Below, one piece after another: positions 14,181-20,401 of a DNA stretch of 20,401 bases. The notes below the pieces were generated by a model. It saw only the letters and a list, made by a program, of their open reading frames with translations. It was not told the DNA's origin and did no database searches. This DNA is from ZC4RG30 sp964632365 (GTDB lineage: Bacteria; Pseudomonadota; Gammaproteobacteria; Steroidobacterales; Steroidobacteraceae): the NCBI GenBank assembly GCA_964632365.1, contig CAZWDR010000049.1, positions 1-20,401 on the forward strand, in the 5' to 3' direction. The position numbers and the translations under genes are program-made. The stretch's first letter is position 1, and every line of letters starts with the position of its first letter.

Positions 14181-14708
14181 ATGCTCCAGCCCTTCAATTT
14201 CCGCGCGTGGATCGATGCCAACCGGCACCTGCTGAAGCCGCCGGTCGGCAACAAGCTGCTGTTTCCGGTCGACGACTTCATCCTGATGGTGGTCGGCGGG
14301 CCGAACCAGCGCAGCGACTTCCATGTCGATCCCGGTGAGGAATTCTTCTACCAGCTGGAAGGCGACATGACGCTGCGCACCGTGCAACACGGGCGCATCG
14401 TCGACATCCCGATCCGCGAAGGCGAGGTCTTCCTGCTGCCCGCGCTGGTGCCACACTCGCCGCAGCGGCAGGCCGACACCGTGGGCCTGGTGATCGAACG
14501 CCGGCGCCGTGCGGGTGAACAGGATGGACTGCAGTGGTACTGCGGCCAGTGCAACACGCGCCTGTACCAGGAGTTCTTCGAACTCACCAACATCGAGACG
14601 CAGTTTCCCGCGGTGTTCCAGCGCTTCTACGACAACATTGCCTATCGCACCTGCGGCAACTGCGGCGAGATCGCGCCGGTTCCCGAGGCACGGCGCAAGA
14701 GCCCCTGA
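14181..14708 (+). CDS. nbaC: 3-hydroxyanthranilate 3,4-dioxygenase
   Basis: 175 residues, the size of the bacterial enzyme (174 in Cupriavidus). It opens 3-hydroxyanthranilate to 2-amino-3-carboxymuconate semialdehyde using Fe(II) and O2. The cupin iron ligands are present: His48, Glu54 (FHVDPGEEFFYQ) and His92 (LVPHSPQRQ). The bacterial-type rubredoxin-like second iron site is also complete: Cys121 and Cys124 (WYCGQC), Cys158 and Cys161 (RTCGNCGE). The MLQPFNFRAWIDANRHLLKP start is typical. ATG 14181 is chosen over GTG 14172 because GGAGG is correctly placed. It is the first gene of a packed run, with the next starting 3 bases after its stop. The product can go to quinolinate/NAD or, via decarboxylation, to catabolism; the window does not show which. 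Confidence 0.97.
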   Translation: MLQPFNFRAWIDANRHLLKPPVGNKLLFPVDDFILMVVGGPNQRSDFHVDPGEEFFYQLEGDMTLRTVQHGRIVDIPIREGEVFLLPALVPHSPQRQADTVGLVIERRRRAGEQDGLQWYCGQCNTRLYQEFFELTNIETQFPAVFQRFYDNIAYRTCGNCGEIAPVPEARRKSP

Positions 14709-14711
14709 CCG

Positions 14712-15506
14712 ATGGCGATGCGGCCGGCCGTGCCGGAAGTCGATTTCGGCGGCGCGGTGTCCCTTGCCCTGCCTCTGGATTTCGACCGCCCCCATCCGCA
14801 GCACTTCGGGGCGCCACCGGCCAGCAGTGAACCGTTCCGCGTCGACGGCTTCGAGGGCGATGTGGCGCGCGGCGCCAGCTGCAACTGCCGGCGCGTGGTG
14901 CTGGTTCCCCACTGCAACGGCACGCACACCGAGAGCGCCTCGCACCTGACGCTGGCACAACGCGCGTTGCACGAGATCCTCCCGTTGGCGCCGATGAGCG
15001 CCCTGCTGCTGTGCGTGGAGGCGGTGCAGGCCGCCGCCTCGGACGAGGATTCGCTGCCCGCGCCACATCCGGGCGACCGGCTGATCACGCGCGCGGCGGT
15101 GCTGGCCGCATGGAAGGATCACGAACCCGTCCGTCCCGAAGCGCTGCTGCTGCACACGGGCACCGCCTGGGATGATCCGGCCCCGCCCTTCGTGTCGCGG
15201 CAGCTGATGCAGGCGCTGGTCGAGCGCGGCATCCAGCACCTGGTCACCGATCTGCCATCTGTGGACCGCCTGGCCGATGAGGGCCGGCTGAGCGCGCATC
15301 GCCAGTTCTTCGGGCTGCCCGCCGGGAGCACCGACCTGGCGGCGGCATCGCGACCACAGGCGACCATCACCGAGCTGGCGCACTTTCCGGCGACGCTGGC
15401 GCCCGGGCCGTGCGCGCTGCAGATCCAGGTGCCGGCCTGGAGCGGCGATGCGGTGCCGAGCCGGCCCCTTTACCTGCCGCTGCGCGCCCCCGACGCAAGC
15501 GGCTGA
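14712..15506 (+). CDS. Cyclase-family hydrolase, probable kynurenine formamidase
   Basis: 264 residues of the cyclase superfamily (PF04199), metal-dependent amidohydrolases including KynB. The metal-binding signature is PHCNGTHTESASHL: His67, His72, Glu74 and His78 are the likely ligands. KynB and relatives have HxGTHxDxPxH; here one residue is inserted before GTH and Asp is replaced by Glu, and the protein is about 50 residues longer than typical KynB. Other segments: LLLHTGTAWDD and HLVTDLPSVDRLADEGRLSAH, where KynB-like proteins have the Asp/Ser substrate-pocket loop. Position between 3-HAO and kynureninase makes N-formylkynurenine to kynurenine plus formate the natural guess, but the family also contains other amidases and lactonases. 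Start ATG 14712 is 3 bases after the 3-HAO stop; kynU follows after 19 bases. Confidence 0.8.
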   Translation: MAMRPAVPEVDFGGAVSLALPLDFDRPHPQHFGAPPASSEPFRVDGFEGDVARGASCNCRRVVLVPHCNGTHTESASHLTLAQRALHEILPLAPMSALLLCVEAVQAAASDEDSLPAPHPGDRLITRAAVLAAWKDHEPVRPEALLLHTGTAWDDPAPPFVSRQLMQALVERGIQHLVTDLPSVDRLADEGRLSAHRQFFGLPAGSTDLAAASRPQATITELAHFPATLAPGPCALQIQVPAWSGDAVPSRPLYLPLRAPDASG

Positions 15507-15525
15507 AACGCGACGGACCCGGAAA

Positions 15526-16785
15526 ATGAGCTACCAGCAATTCGAAGCCCGGGCCGCGGCGCTGGACGCGGCCGATGAACTGCAGCATCTGCGCGCGCAG
15601 TTCGCGCTGCCGCCTGCGCCGGATGGCGCGTCCCTGCTCTATGCCTGCGGCCATTCGCTGGGACTGGCGCCCCGCGCGGCGCGGGCGCGCGTCGAGGAGG
15701 AACTCACGGACTGGGAGCGCATGGGCGTCACCGGCCATCATGCCAGCCGCCGTCCATGGATCGACTATGCCGAGGCACTGCGGCCGGCGCTTGCGCGGCT
15801 TGCCGGCGCCGATGCCAGCGAAGTCGTCGCGATGAATGCGCTGTCGGTGAACCTGCACCTGCTGATGGCGAGCTTCTACCGGCCGCAGGGCCGGCGCCGC
15901 TGCATCGTGATCGAGAAAGGCGCGTTCCCCTCCGACCGTCACGCCGTGCTCAGCCAGCTGCATCTGCACGGCCATGGCGAGGACGCGCTGATCGAGATCG
16001 GTGATCCATCGGCCGGCCTGATCGATGAGGGCGTGCTCGAGCAGCTGTTGAAGCGGCGCGGTGAGGACATCGCGCTGGTGCTCTGGCCGGGCGTGCAATA
16101 CCTGAGCGGCCAGGCGTTTGATCTCGGGCGCATCGCGGCGGCCGCGCAATCCGCCGGCGCGCGCTGCGGATTCGACCTGGCGCATGCCATCGGCAACGTG
16201 CCGCTGGCATTGCACGACAGTGGCGCGGACTTCGCAGTGTGGTGCAGCTACAAGTACCTGAACGCGGGCCCCGGTGCGATCGGCGGCGCATTCGTGCACC
16301 AGAAACACCTGCGCGCCGATCTGCCCGGCCTTTCAGGCTGGTGGGGCCATGATCCGTCGACCCGCTTCCAGATGGGCCCGCAATTCGTGCCGGCCGCCGG
16401 TGCCGCGGCGTGGCAGGTGAGCAATCCGCCCATCCTGTCCACCGCGCCGCTGCTGGCGTCGCTCGCGCTGTTCGACCAGGCGGGCATGGCGCGCCTGCGC
16501 GGCAAGGCCGATGCGATGGGCGCGCTGCTGTTCGAGGCCGTGGACGCGCTGGACACGCGCATCAGCTGCCTCACGCCGCGCGATGCGCGGCGTCGCGGAT
16601 GCCAGCTGTCATTGCGCGTGCGCGAAGGACGGGAGGCCGGGCGGCGGCTGTTCGAGTTCCTCGGCGCGCACGGCGTCGTCGCCGACTGGCGCGAGCCGGA
16701 CATCGTGCGCGTCGCCCCGGTGCCGCTCTACAACACGTTCGCGGAAGTCGCGCGGCTGGGTGTGCTGCTCCACGAGGCGCCGTGA
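15526..16785 (+). CDS. kynU: Kynureninase
   Basis: 419 residues, usual length. A PLP enzyme that cleaves (3-hydroxy)kynurenine to (3-hydroxy)anthranilate and alanine. The PLP lysine is Lys242 in CSYKYLNAGPGAIGG. Other conserved parts: ACGHSLGLAP near the N-terminus, VAMNALSVNLHLLMASFYRP (PLP phosphate region), KGAFPSDRHAV (130-140, the aromatic stacking Phe), GFDLAHAIGNVP with Asp216 and His219, GWWGH, and QVSNPPILSTAPL. The C-terminal domain reads REPDIVRVAPVPLYNTF. Start ATG 15526 has only a weak GGA upstream; its initiation may depend on coupling to the gene ending 19 bases before. The stop overlaps the next start as GTGA (16782-16785). Confidence 0.97.
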   Translation: MSYQQFEARAAALDAADELQHLRAQFALPPAPDGASLLYACGHSLGLAPRAARARVEEELTDWERMGVTGHHASRRPWIDYAEALRPALARLAGADASEVVAMNALSVNLHLLMASFYRPQGRRRCIVIEKGAFPSDRHAVLSQLHLHGHGEDALIEIGDPSAGLIDEGVLEQLLKRRGEDIALVLWPGVQYLSGQAFDLGRIAAAAQSAGARCGFDLAHAIGNVPLALHDSGADFAVWCSYKYLNAGPGAIGGAFVHQKHLRADLPGLSGWWGHDPSTRFQMGPQFVPAAGAAAWQVSNPPILSTAPLLASLALFDQAGMARLRGKADAMGALLFEAVDALDTRISCLTPRDARRRGCQLSLRVREGREAGRRLFEFLGAHGVVADWREPDIVRVAPVPLYNTFAEVARLGVLLHEAP

Positions 16786-18149
16786 ACGGCCACGTGCGTT
16801 TCGCCATCATTGGTGGCGGCCCGGCCGGCTGCCTGATGGCGCTGCTGCTGGCGCGACGCGGCCATGCTGTCGCGATTCACGAGCGGCGCGCGGATCCGCG
16901 CGTCGCACCGCCAGAAGCCGGACGCTCGATCAACCTGGCGCTGGCTGCCCGTGGCCTGCGGGCGCTGCGCGAGGCAGGCGTGTTGGCATCGCTGGGACCG
17001 CACATGGTGCCGATGCCGGGCCGGCAGCTGCACCTGCTCGATGGCCACGAGGTCTACAGCCCCTACGGACAGAACCCCGGCGAGATCAACCAGTCCATCT
17101 CGCGCGCGGAATTGACCCGCCAGCTGGTCATCCACGCGGGTGGCACGCCGGGCATCACCCTGCACTTCAACCAGCGCTGCATCGGGGTGACCACCGATGG
17201 CGCGCCCGTGCTGCAGGACGAACGCACGGGCGCGCAGTCGATCGTCGATGCCGCGCGCATCATCGCGGCCGATGGCGCAGGCTCGGCGGTGCGCAAGGCA
17301 CTGGCGGCGGCCGGCCACATCGAGGCCCGCAACACGCTGCTGGCCCACGACTACAAGGAACTGGTGGTGCCGCCGCGCGATGGACGCAGCGCGCTGGCGG
17401 TGCGCGAGGCGTTGCACATCTGGCCGCGACGCGGCCACATGCTGATCGCGCTGCCAAACACCGATCACAGTTTCACCGCGACGCTGTTCATGCCGCGCGT
17501 GGGTGCGCGCAGCTTCGCCGCGCTCGACAGTCCGCGGGCAGCGCGCGCGTTCTTCGCGCAGGAATTCCCCGACGCGCTGGCGCTGATGCCGGACTTCGAC
17601 CGCGACGTCGCGCTGCACCGCCAGGGCATTCTCGGCACCGTCCACTGCACGCCCTGGAACCACGGCGAGCGGCTGCTGCTGATCGGCGATGCAGCGCATG
17701 CGATGGTGCCCTTCCATGGCCAGGGCCTCAACTGCGCGCTGGAGGACTGCCGCCTGCTCGATGCGCTGCTGGCCGAAGACGGCGACGCACCCTTTGCGCG
17801 CTTCAGCGCGATGCGCCGCGCCGACACCGATGCCATCTCGCAGATGAGCCTCGAGAACTACGCGGAGATGCGCGACGAGGTGCTCGACGTGCAGCACCAC
17901 CTGCACCGCGAACTGGAGCTGGCGCTGGAGCGAAGACATCCGGGCCGCTTCATCCCGCGCTATGCGATGGTGATGTTCCACGACCGCATCCCCTATTCCG
18001 TGGCGCTGCGACGCGGGGAAATCCAGCAGCGCATCCTCGATGCACTGGTCCCGCGCAACGCGCGGGCCGCCACGCTTGATGACGCGGCGCCGGACTGGGC
18101 GCGGGCCGACGCGCTGGTACGCGAGCAATTGCCGCCGCTCTCGGCGTGA
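16782..18149 (+). CDS. kmo: Kynurenine 3-monooxygenase
   Basis: 455 residues, usual length. An FAD- and NADPH-dependent hydroxylase giving 3-hydroxykynurenine. The FAD fold starts at once with FAIIGGGPAGCLMALLLARR (GxGxxG-type GGGPAG at 11-16). Then come GRSINLALAARGLRALRE, SISRAELTRQL, a central substrate domain (LLAHDYKELVVPP, HIWPRRGHMLIALPN) and the second FAD motif LLIGDAAHAMVPFHGQG followed by LNCALEDC. The C-terminus carries the family's helical segment (RYAMVMFHDRIPYSVALRRG). Start GTG 16782 overlaps the kynU stop; GTG 16794 is the alternative, shortening it by four residues. Reaction order in the pathway is KMO, then kynureninase, then 3-HAO, so all three needed to make 3-hydroxyanthranilate and open its ring are in this operon. 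Tryptophan dioxygenase is not. Confidence 0.97.
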   Translation: MNGHVRFAIIGGGPAGCLMALLLARRGHAVAIHERRADPRVAPPEAGRSINLALAARGLRALREAGVLASLGPHMVPMPGRQLHLLDGHEVYSPYGQNPGEINQSISRAELTRQLVIHAGGTPGITLHFNQRCIGVTTDGAPVLQDERTGAQSIVDAARIIAADGAGSAVRKALAAAGHIEARNTLLAHDYKELVVPPRDGRSALAVREALHIWPRRGHMLIALPNTDHSFTATLFMPRVGARSFAALDSPRAARAFFAQEFPDALALMPDFDRDVALHRQGILGTVHCTPWNHGERLLLIGDAAHAMVPFHGQGLNCALEDCRLLDALLAEDGDAPFARFSAMRRADTDAISQMSLENYAEMRDEVLDVQHHLHRELELALERRHPGRFIPRYAMVMFHDRIPYSVALRRGEIQQRILDALVPRNARAATLDDAAPDWARADALVREQLPPLSA

Positions 18150-18245
18150 CCGAAGCCGGCACCACGGTGCCGCATGCTGCAAGTCCGCCGGACGGCACTG
18201 CAATACCATGGCCGCAGGCCAGCCTGCAGGACGAGGACGCGCACG
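18150..18245 (+). other. Gap between kmo and the aldolase gene
   Basis: 96 bases without a gene. A 6-bp stem CGGCAC/GTGCCG (18157-18162 with 18167-18172, loop CACG) follows the kmo stop by 7 bases but has no T-tract. GAGG at 18233-18236, 9 bases before ATG 18246, is the ribosome site of the next gene. An in-frame ATG at 18174 would add 24 residues of arginine-rich sequence unlike the family, so it is not used. Confidence 0.45.
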
Positions 18246-19010
18246 ATGACGATGACACAGGGTTTCATGGACCGGGTGCAGGCGAAGCCACGCGGCCTGC
18301 TCGGCACCTGGGCCAAGATCCCGGCCCTCGAGACCATCGAGATGCTCGCCCACGCCGGTTTCGACTTCGTCGTCATCGACATGGAACATGCAGCGCTGGC
18401 GCTGGACCGCGTCTATGACCTGATCTTCGCCAGCCAGCGCATGGGCATGGCCGCGCTGGTGCGACTGCCCGACCATCTGGGTTCGCCCATCCAGCCGCTG
18501 CTGGATGCCGGTGCCGATGGCCTGCTGGTGCCCCGCATCACCAGTCCGGATGTCGCGGCCGCGATCACCGCGCGCATGGTCTTTGCCCCGGGTGGTGAGC
18601 GCGGGCTGGGCTTCACCTCGCGCGCCGGCCGCTGGTCGCTGATGGCGATGCCCGACTACCTGAGACGCGGCGATGAGCAATGCCTGCGCATGGTGCAGCT
18701 GGAGGACTGGGCGACCCTCGAGGCCGCCGCAGACTTTGCATCCCTGCGCCATGTGAACGGTCTGTTCGTGGGCCTCGGCGACCTGTTCCTGTCCAGCGGC
18801 AAGGCTCCGGCCACACCGGAGGTCCAGGCGCTGGTGCGCGGCGTGCTCCAGGTGACGCGACAGGCGGGCGTGCTGTCCGGCATCGCAGCCGGGTCACCAG
18901 CGGAGGCGCGGCAGTATCTGGACCTCGGCTACCAGCTGGTGATGGTCAGCAACGATGCGACCCTGTTTGGCAAGGCCGCCGCCGAGGCGGTCAGCGCCAC
19001 GTTGCGCTAG
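18246..19010 (+). CDS. HpcH/HpaI-family class II 2-oxo-acid aldolase
   Basis: 254 residues, family length. These metal-dependent TIM-barrel aldolases join or cleave pyruvate and an aldehyde (HpaI, GarL, RhmA). Catalytic and metal residues line up with HpaI: Glu47-His48 (FVVIDMEHA), Arg73 (VRLPD), Glu153 (MVQLED) and Asp179 (FVGLGDL). Other blocks are GADGLLVPRI and APGGERGLG (usually YPPxGxRG). Start ATG 18246 is chosen for the GAGG 9 bases upstream and because it removes an atypical basic extension; ATG 18252 is also possible. It follows kmo on the same strand after 96 bases. It might act in a lower catabolic branch (for example 4-hydroxy-2-oxoacid cleavage) or in sugar-acid metabolism; the substrate cannot be told from sequence. 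Confidence 0.88.
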   Translation: MTMTQGFMDRVQAKPRGLLGTWAKIPALETIEMLAHAGFDFVVIDMEHAALALDRVYDLIFASQRMGMAALVRLPDHLGSPIQPLLDAGADGLLVPRITSPDVAAAITARMVFAPGGERGLGFTSRAGRWSLMAMPDYLRRGDEQCLRMVQLEDWATLEAAADFASLRHVNGLFVGLGDLFLSSGKAPATPEVQALVRGVLQVTRQAGVLSGIAAGSPAEARQYLDLGYQLVMVSNDATLFGKAAAEAVSATLR

Positions 19011-19088
19011 CCAGCCTGCGCCGGGCCGCGACCCAGGCGCGTTCCTCGCGACGTGCAGCACAGCGCGCGTGCTGGCCTGCGCGGGTGA
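19011..19088. other. Convergent gap between aldolase gene and folA
   Basis: 78 bases between two convergent stops. It contains a 6-bp stem CAGCAC/GTGCTG (19056-19061 with 19069-19074, 7-base loop) without a T-tract. No confident terminator is seen for either gene. Confidence 0.4.
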
Positions 19089-19583
19089 TCAGCGGCGCAC
19101 GCGCTCCAGCACCAGGAACGTGATGGCAAACGGATTGCGCTCATCCGCCGCGCGCGGTTCGCGCGACACCTCACGCCATTCATCAGCCGGCAGCGGGGGC
19201 AGGAAGGTGTCGCCCTCGAAATGGCCATGCACACGCGTCAGGTAGATGCGATCGGTGCGCGGCAGCGCTGCCCGCAGCACCTCTGCCCCACCGATGTTGG
19301 CCAGTTCGGGCTCCCCCTCGACCAGGCGCAGCGCCTCGTCGATGGAGTGCACGGTCTCGATGCCTTCGGCCGTGAAATCGCCGCGCGTCATCACGATGTT
19401 GCGTCGGCCCGGCAGCGGCCGGCCGATGGACTGGAAGGTCCGTCGGCCCATCAGGATGGGCTTGCCCATCGTGATGCGCTTGAAATAGGCGAGCTCCGCC
19501 GGCAGATGCCAGGGCAAGGCATTGTCGCGTCCGATCACATCGTTTTCGGACGCGGCAAACACCGCTGACAGCAGCGTCGTCAC
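19089..19583 (-). CDS. folA: Dihydrofolate reductase
   Basis: 164 residues (E. coli 159). It reduces dihydrofolate to THF with NADPH, regenerating the THF consumed by ThyA, and is the target of trimethoprim. Motifs: ASENDVIGRDNALPWHLPAE (Met20-loop region and active site), YFKRITMGKPILMGRRTFQS, IGRPLPGRRNIVMTRG (NADPH phosphate binding) and NIGGAEVLRAAL. The active-site acid, Asp27 in E. coli, aligns with Glu30 here, as in vertebrate enzymes. The start is GTG at 19583, one base after the stop of the SET-domain gene (TGAcGTG); the open frame extends further upstream but inside that gene. With thyA and the SET gene it forms a tightly coupled operon reading leftward. Confidence 0.95.
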   Translation of the reverse strand: MTTLLSAVFAASENDVIGRDNALPWHLPAELAYFKRITMGKPILMGRRTFQSIGRPLPGRRNIVMTRGDFTAEGIETVHSIDEALRLVEGEPELANIGGAEVLRAALPRTDRIYLTRVHGHFEGDTFLPPLPADEWREVSREPRAADERNPFAITFLVLERVRR

Positions 19584-19584
19584 G

Positions 19585-20352
19585 TCAGCGCCGGGCGGCC
19601 TTGCCCGAACTGGACTTCGACCTGGTCCTGGTCTTGGCCTTCGCCTTGACGTTGGACTTGCCCTTGCGCTGCGAGGACCTGGACGCGGTCTTCGTCGCCG
19701 CACCGCTGCCGCGCGCCACCTGCTTCGACTTCTTGCCAGCCTTCTTGCCGACCTTGCTGCCAGCCTTCTTCGCAGTCTTCCTGCCGGCGCCTGCACCGGC
19801 CTTTTTGGCCTTCTTTGCCTTCGTGGCCTTCTTGGCCTTCTTCGCCTTCTTCGCCTTCTTCATCGGCGGCCACAGCATGCTGCCGCGGCACTTCGGCGAA
19901 CCACAGCGGCAGGCATAGGTCTTGTCCACATCCGGCGGATCCTCCTTGTCGCGCGGGATCTGGTAGTCGTAGCCCAGCTCCTCGCCCTTCTGGATGTCCT
20001 TGATGGTGTCGATGAACACCCGCCCCTTCTCGGTCTCGGAGGTGCAGTTGCCATCGCAGCTGTGGTTGATGAAGCGCGAGTCGTTGCCGCCGCGCGTGGC
20101 ATCGATCACCGTCTTGCGATCTGCAATGAACAGGAAGGTGTGATTGTCGTTCGGGTCCGCATCCTCGTAACGCTTGTCCGCTTCCTTGTGCGACAGCCGC
20201 TCGCCGACATACTCGGCAATGCGGGTGCCCTTCGGAATGAACTTGCGCGCGAAGCATCCGATGCCATGCACGGGTGATCGACGGGCCACGAACCATTCGT
20301 TCTTCGGCTGGCGGGCCGGGCGCTTCTTCGCGCTGCGGGTTGCGGTTGCCAT
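19585..20352 (-). CDS. SET-domain lysine methyltransferase with histone-H1-like tail
   Basis: 255 residues. SET domain about 20-160: SPVHGIGCFARKFIPKGTRI, then NDSRFINHSCDGNC (pseudoknot motif with Asn96, His97, Cys99), GEELGYDY (123-130, with Tyr128 and Tyr130) and a post-SET CRCGSPKC (Cys148, Cys150, Cys155) that with Cys99 would bind one zinc. SET enzymes transfer methyl from SAM to protein lysines. From 165 to the end the chain is a Lys/Ala/Ser/Arg tail with no acidic residue: a KKA-type repeat (165-185), then KTAKKAG and RTRSKSSSGK patterns like histone H1 or bacterial AlgP/Hc1-like proteins. The tail suggests DNA or nucleoid binding, or self-methylation; that is inference. ATG 20352 follows the thyA stop by one base (TGAcATG); an ATG at 20385 would lie inside thyA. 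Coupled to folA downstream. Confidence 0.9.
   Translation of the reverse strand: MATATRSAKKRPARQPKNEWFVARRSPVHGIGCFARKFIPKGTRIAEYVGERLSHKEADKRYEDADPNDNHTFLFIADRKTVIDATRGGNDSRFINHSCDGNCTSETEKGRVFIDTIKDIQKGEELGYDYQIPRDKEDPPDVDKTYACRCGSPKCRGSMLWPPMKKAKKAKKAKKATKAKKAKKAGAGAGRKTAKKAGSKVGKKAGKKSKQVARGSGAATKTASRSSQRKGKSNVKAKAKTRTRSKSSSGKAARR
19798..19860 (-). repeat. Low-complexity triplet repeat coding the KKA tail
   Basis: Twenty-one codons of almost pure Lys-Lys-Ala (codons AAG AAG GCx on the - strand; the + strand reads CTTCTTGGC- and CTTCTTCGC-like units). Near-identical units make this stretch prone to length change by slippage, so tail length may differ between strains. Confidence 0.8.
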
Positions 20353-20353
20353 G

Positions 20354-20401
20354 TCAGACCGCCACGGGCGCCTTGATGGGCGCATGATGCTGGTAGTTCA
20401 C
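20354..20401 (-). CDS. thyA: Thymidylate synthase, C-terminal end
   Basis: Reading leftward from the window edge, 15 residues VNYQHHAPIKAPVAV precede TGA (20356-20354). This matches the strongly conserved ThyA C-terminus (E. coli ends HPGIKAPVAI), whose last residues close over the dUMP/folate ternary complex. ThyA converts dUMP to dTMP using methylene-THF and releases dihydrofolate, the FolA substrate. The next gene starts one base after the stop. Only the end is visible, but the IKAPVA signature plus folA two genes on makes the call sound. Confidence 0.88.
   Translation of the reverse strand: MNYQHHAPIKAPVAV

Noticed and set aside
12898..15383. Large - strand open frames opposite the receptor and kynurenine genes
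   Set aside because: Same codon-bias shadow effect. The + strand proteins have complete catalytic motifs.
18174..18245. Upstream ATG 18174 as start of the aldolase
   Set aside because: It adds 24 arginine-rich residues unlike the family and has no ribosome site, whereas ATG 18246 has GAGG at good spacing.
19056..19074. Short stem between the aldolase gene and folA as a terminator
   Set aside because: Only 6 bp with a 7-base loop and no T-tract; such stems are expected by chance in DNA of this GC content.
1..20401. CRISPR arrays, tRNA genes, insertion sequences, attachment sites
   Set aside because: No spaced direct repeats, no cloverleaf-like segment, no transposase or integrase-like protein and no flanking terminal repeats were seen. 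The only repetitive DNA is the KKA-coding stretch in the SET gene.

Overview
The window is high-GC, gene-dense bacterial chromosome with little non-coding DNA. Gene content points to a gammaproteobacterium, most likely in or near the Xanthomonadales/Nevskiales. Reasons: an apaG-apaH pair, a TonB receptor matching enterobacterial YncD/PqqU along its length, a 3-hydroxyanthranilate/kynurenine catabolic cluster, and a thyA-folA locus. This placement is inferred from remembered protein families, not from a search. I saw no rRNA, tRNA, CRISPR array, insertion sequence or phage gene.

Layout, left to right. (1) 1-1323, + strand: the tail of an unrecognised gene, then apaG and apaH. (2) 1455-8506, + strand: a compact run of six genes. 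Three are paralogous LctP-family (lactate/glycolate-type) permeases, two are tiny two-helix membrane proteins that each overlap the end of a permease gene by ATGA, and one is a signal-less gamma-glutamyltransferase/oxamate-amidohydrolase-like Ntn hydrolase. This is the most unusual part of the window. (3) 8599-9114: a DUF1993 protein, closed by a strong hairpin shared with the convergent gene fhs (formate-tetrahydrofolate ligase, - strand). (4) 11160-11882: a YebC-family protein of a non-canonical subtype, with a terminator-shaped hairpin in its leader. (5) 12004-14136: a TonB-dependent receptor of the YncD/PqqU (pyrroloquinoline quinone uptake) type. (6) 14181-18149: a tightly packed kynurenine-pathway operon (3-hydroxyanthranilate dioxygenase, cyclase-family hydrolase/putative formamidase, kynureninase, kynurenine 3-monooxygenase), followed by an HpcH/HpaI-family aldolase. 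(7) 20401-19089, - strand: the end of thyA, a SET-domain lysine methyltransferase with a histone-H1-like lysine tail, and folA, with 1-nt gaps between genes.

How the genes fit together. The kynurenine genes cover N-formylkynurenine to 2-amino-3-carboxymuconate semialdehyde, but tryptophan 2,3-dioxygenase is not in the window. The formamidase step releases formate, which Fhs could in principle load onto tetrahydrofolate; thyA and folA complete the thymidylate half of folate metabolism. The permease run looks like one uptake-and-hydrolysis module for small carboxylates or their amides/gamma-glutamyl derivatives; its substrate cannot be read from the sequence.

Start codons: apaH, lctP copy 1 and lctP copy 2 appear to use TTG, and kmo and folA use GTG. 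The TTG starts of the permeases are supported by alignment of the three paralogous N-termini.
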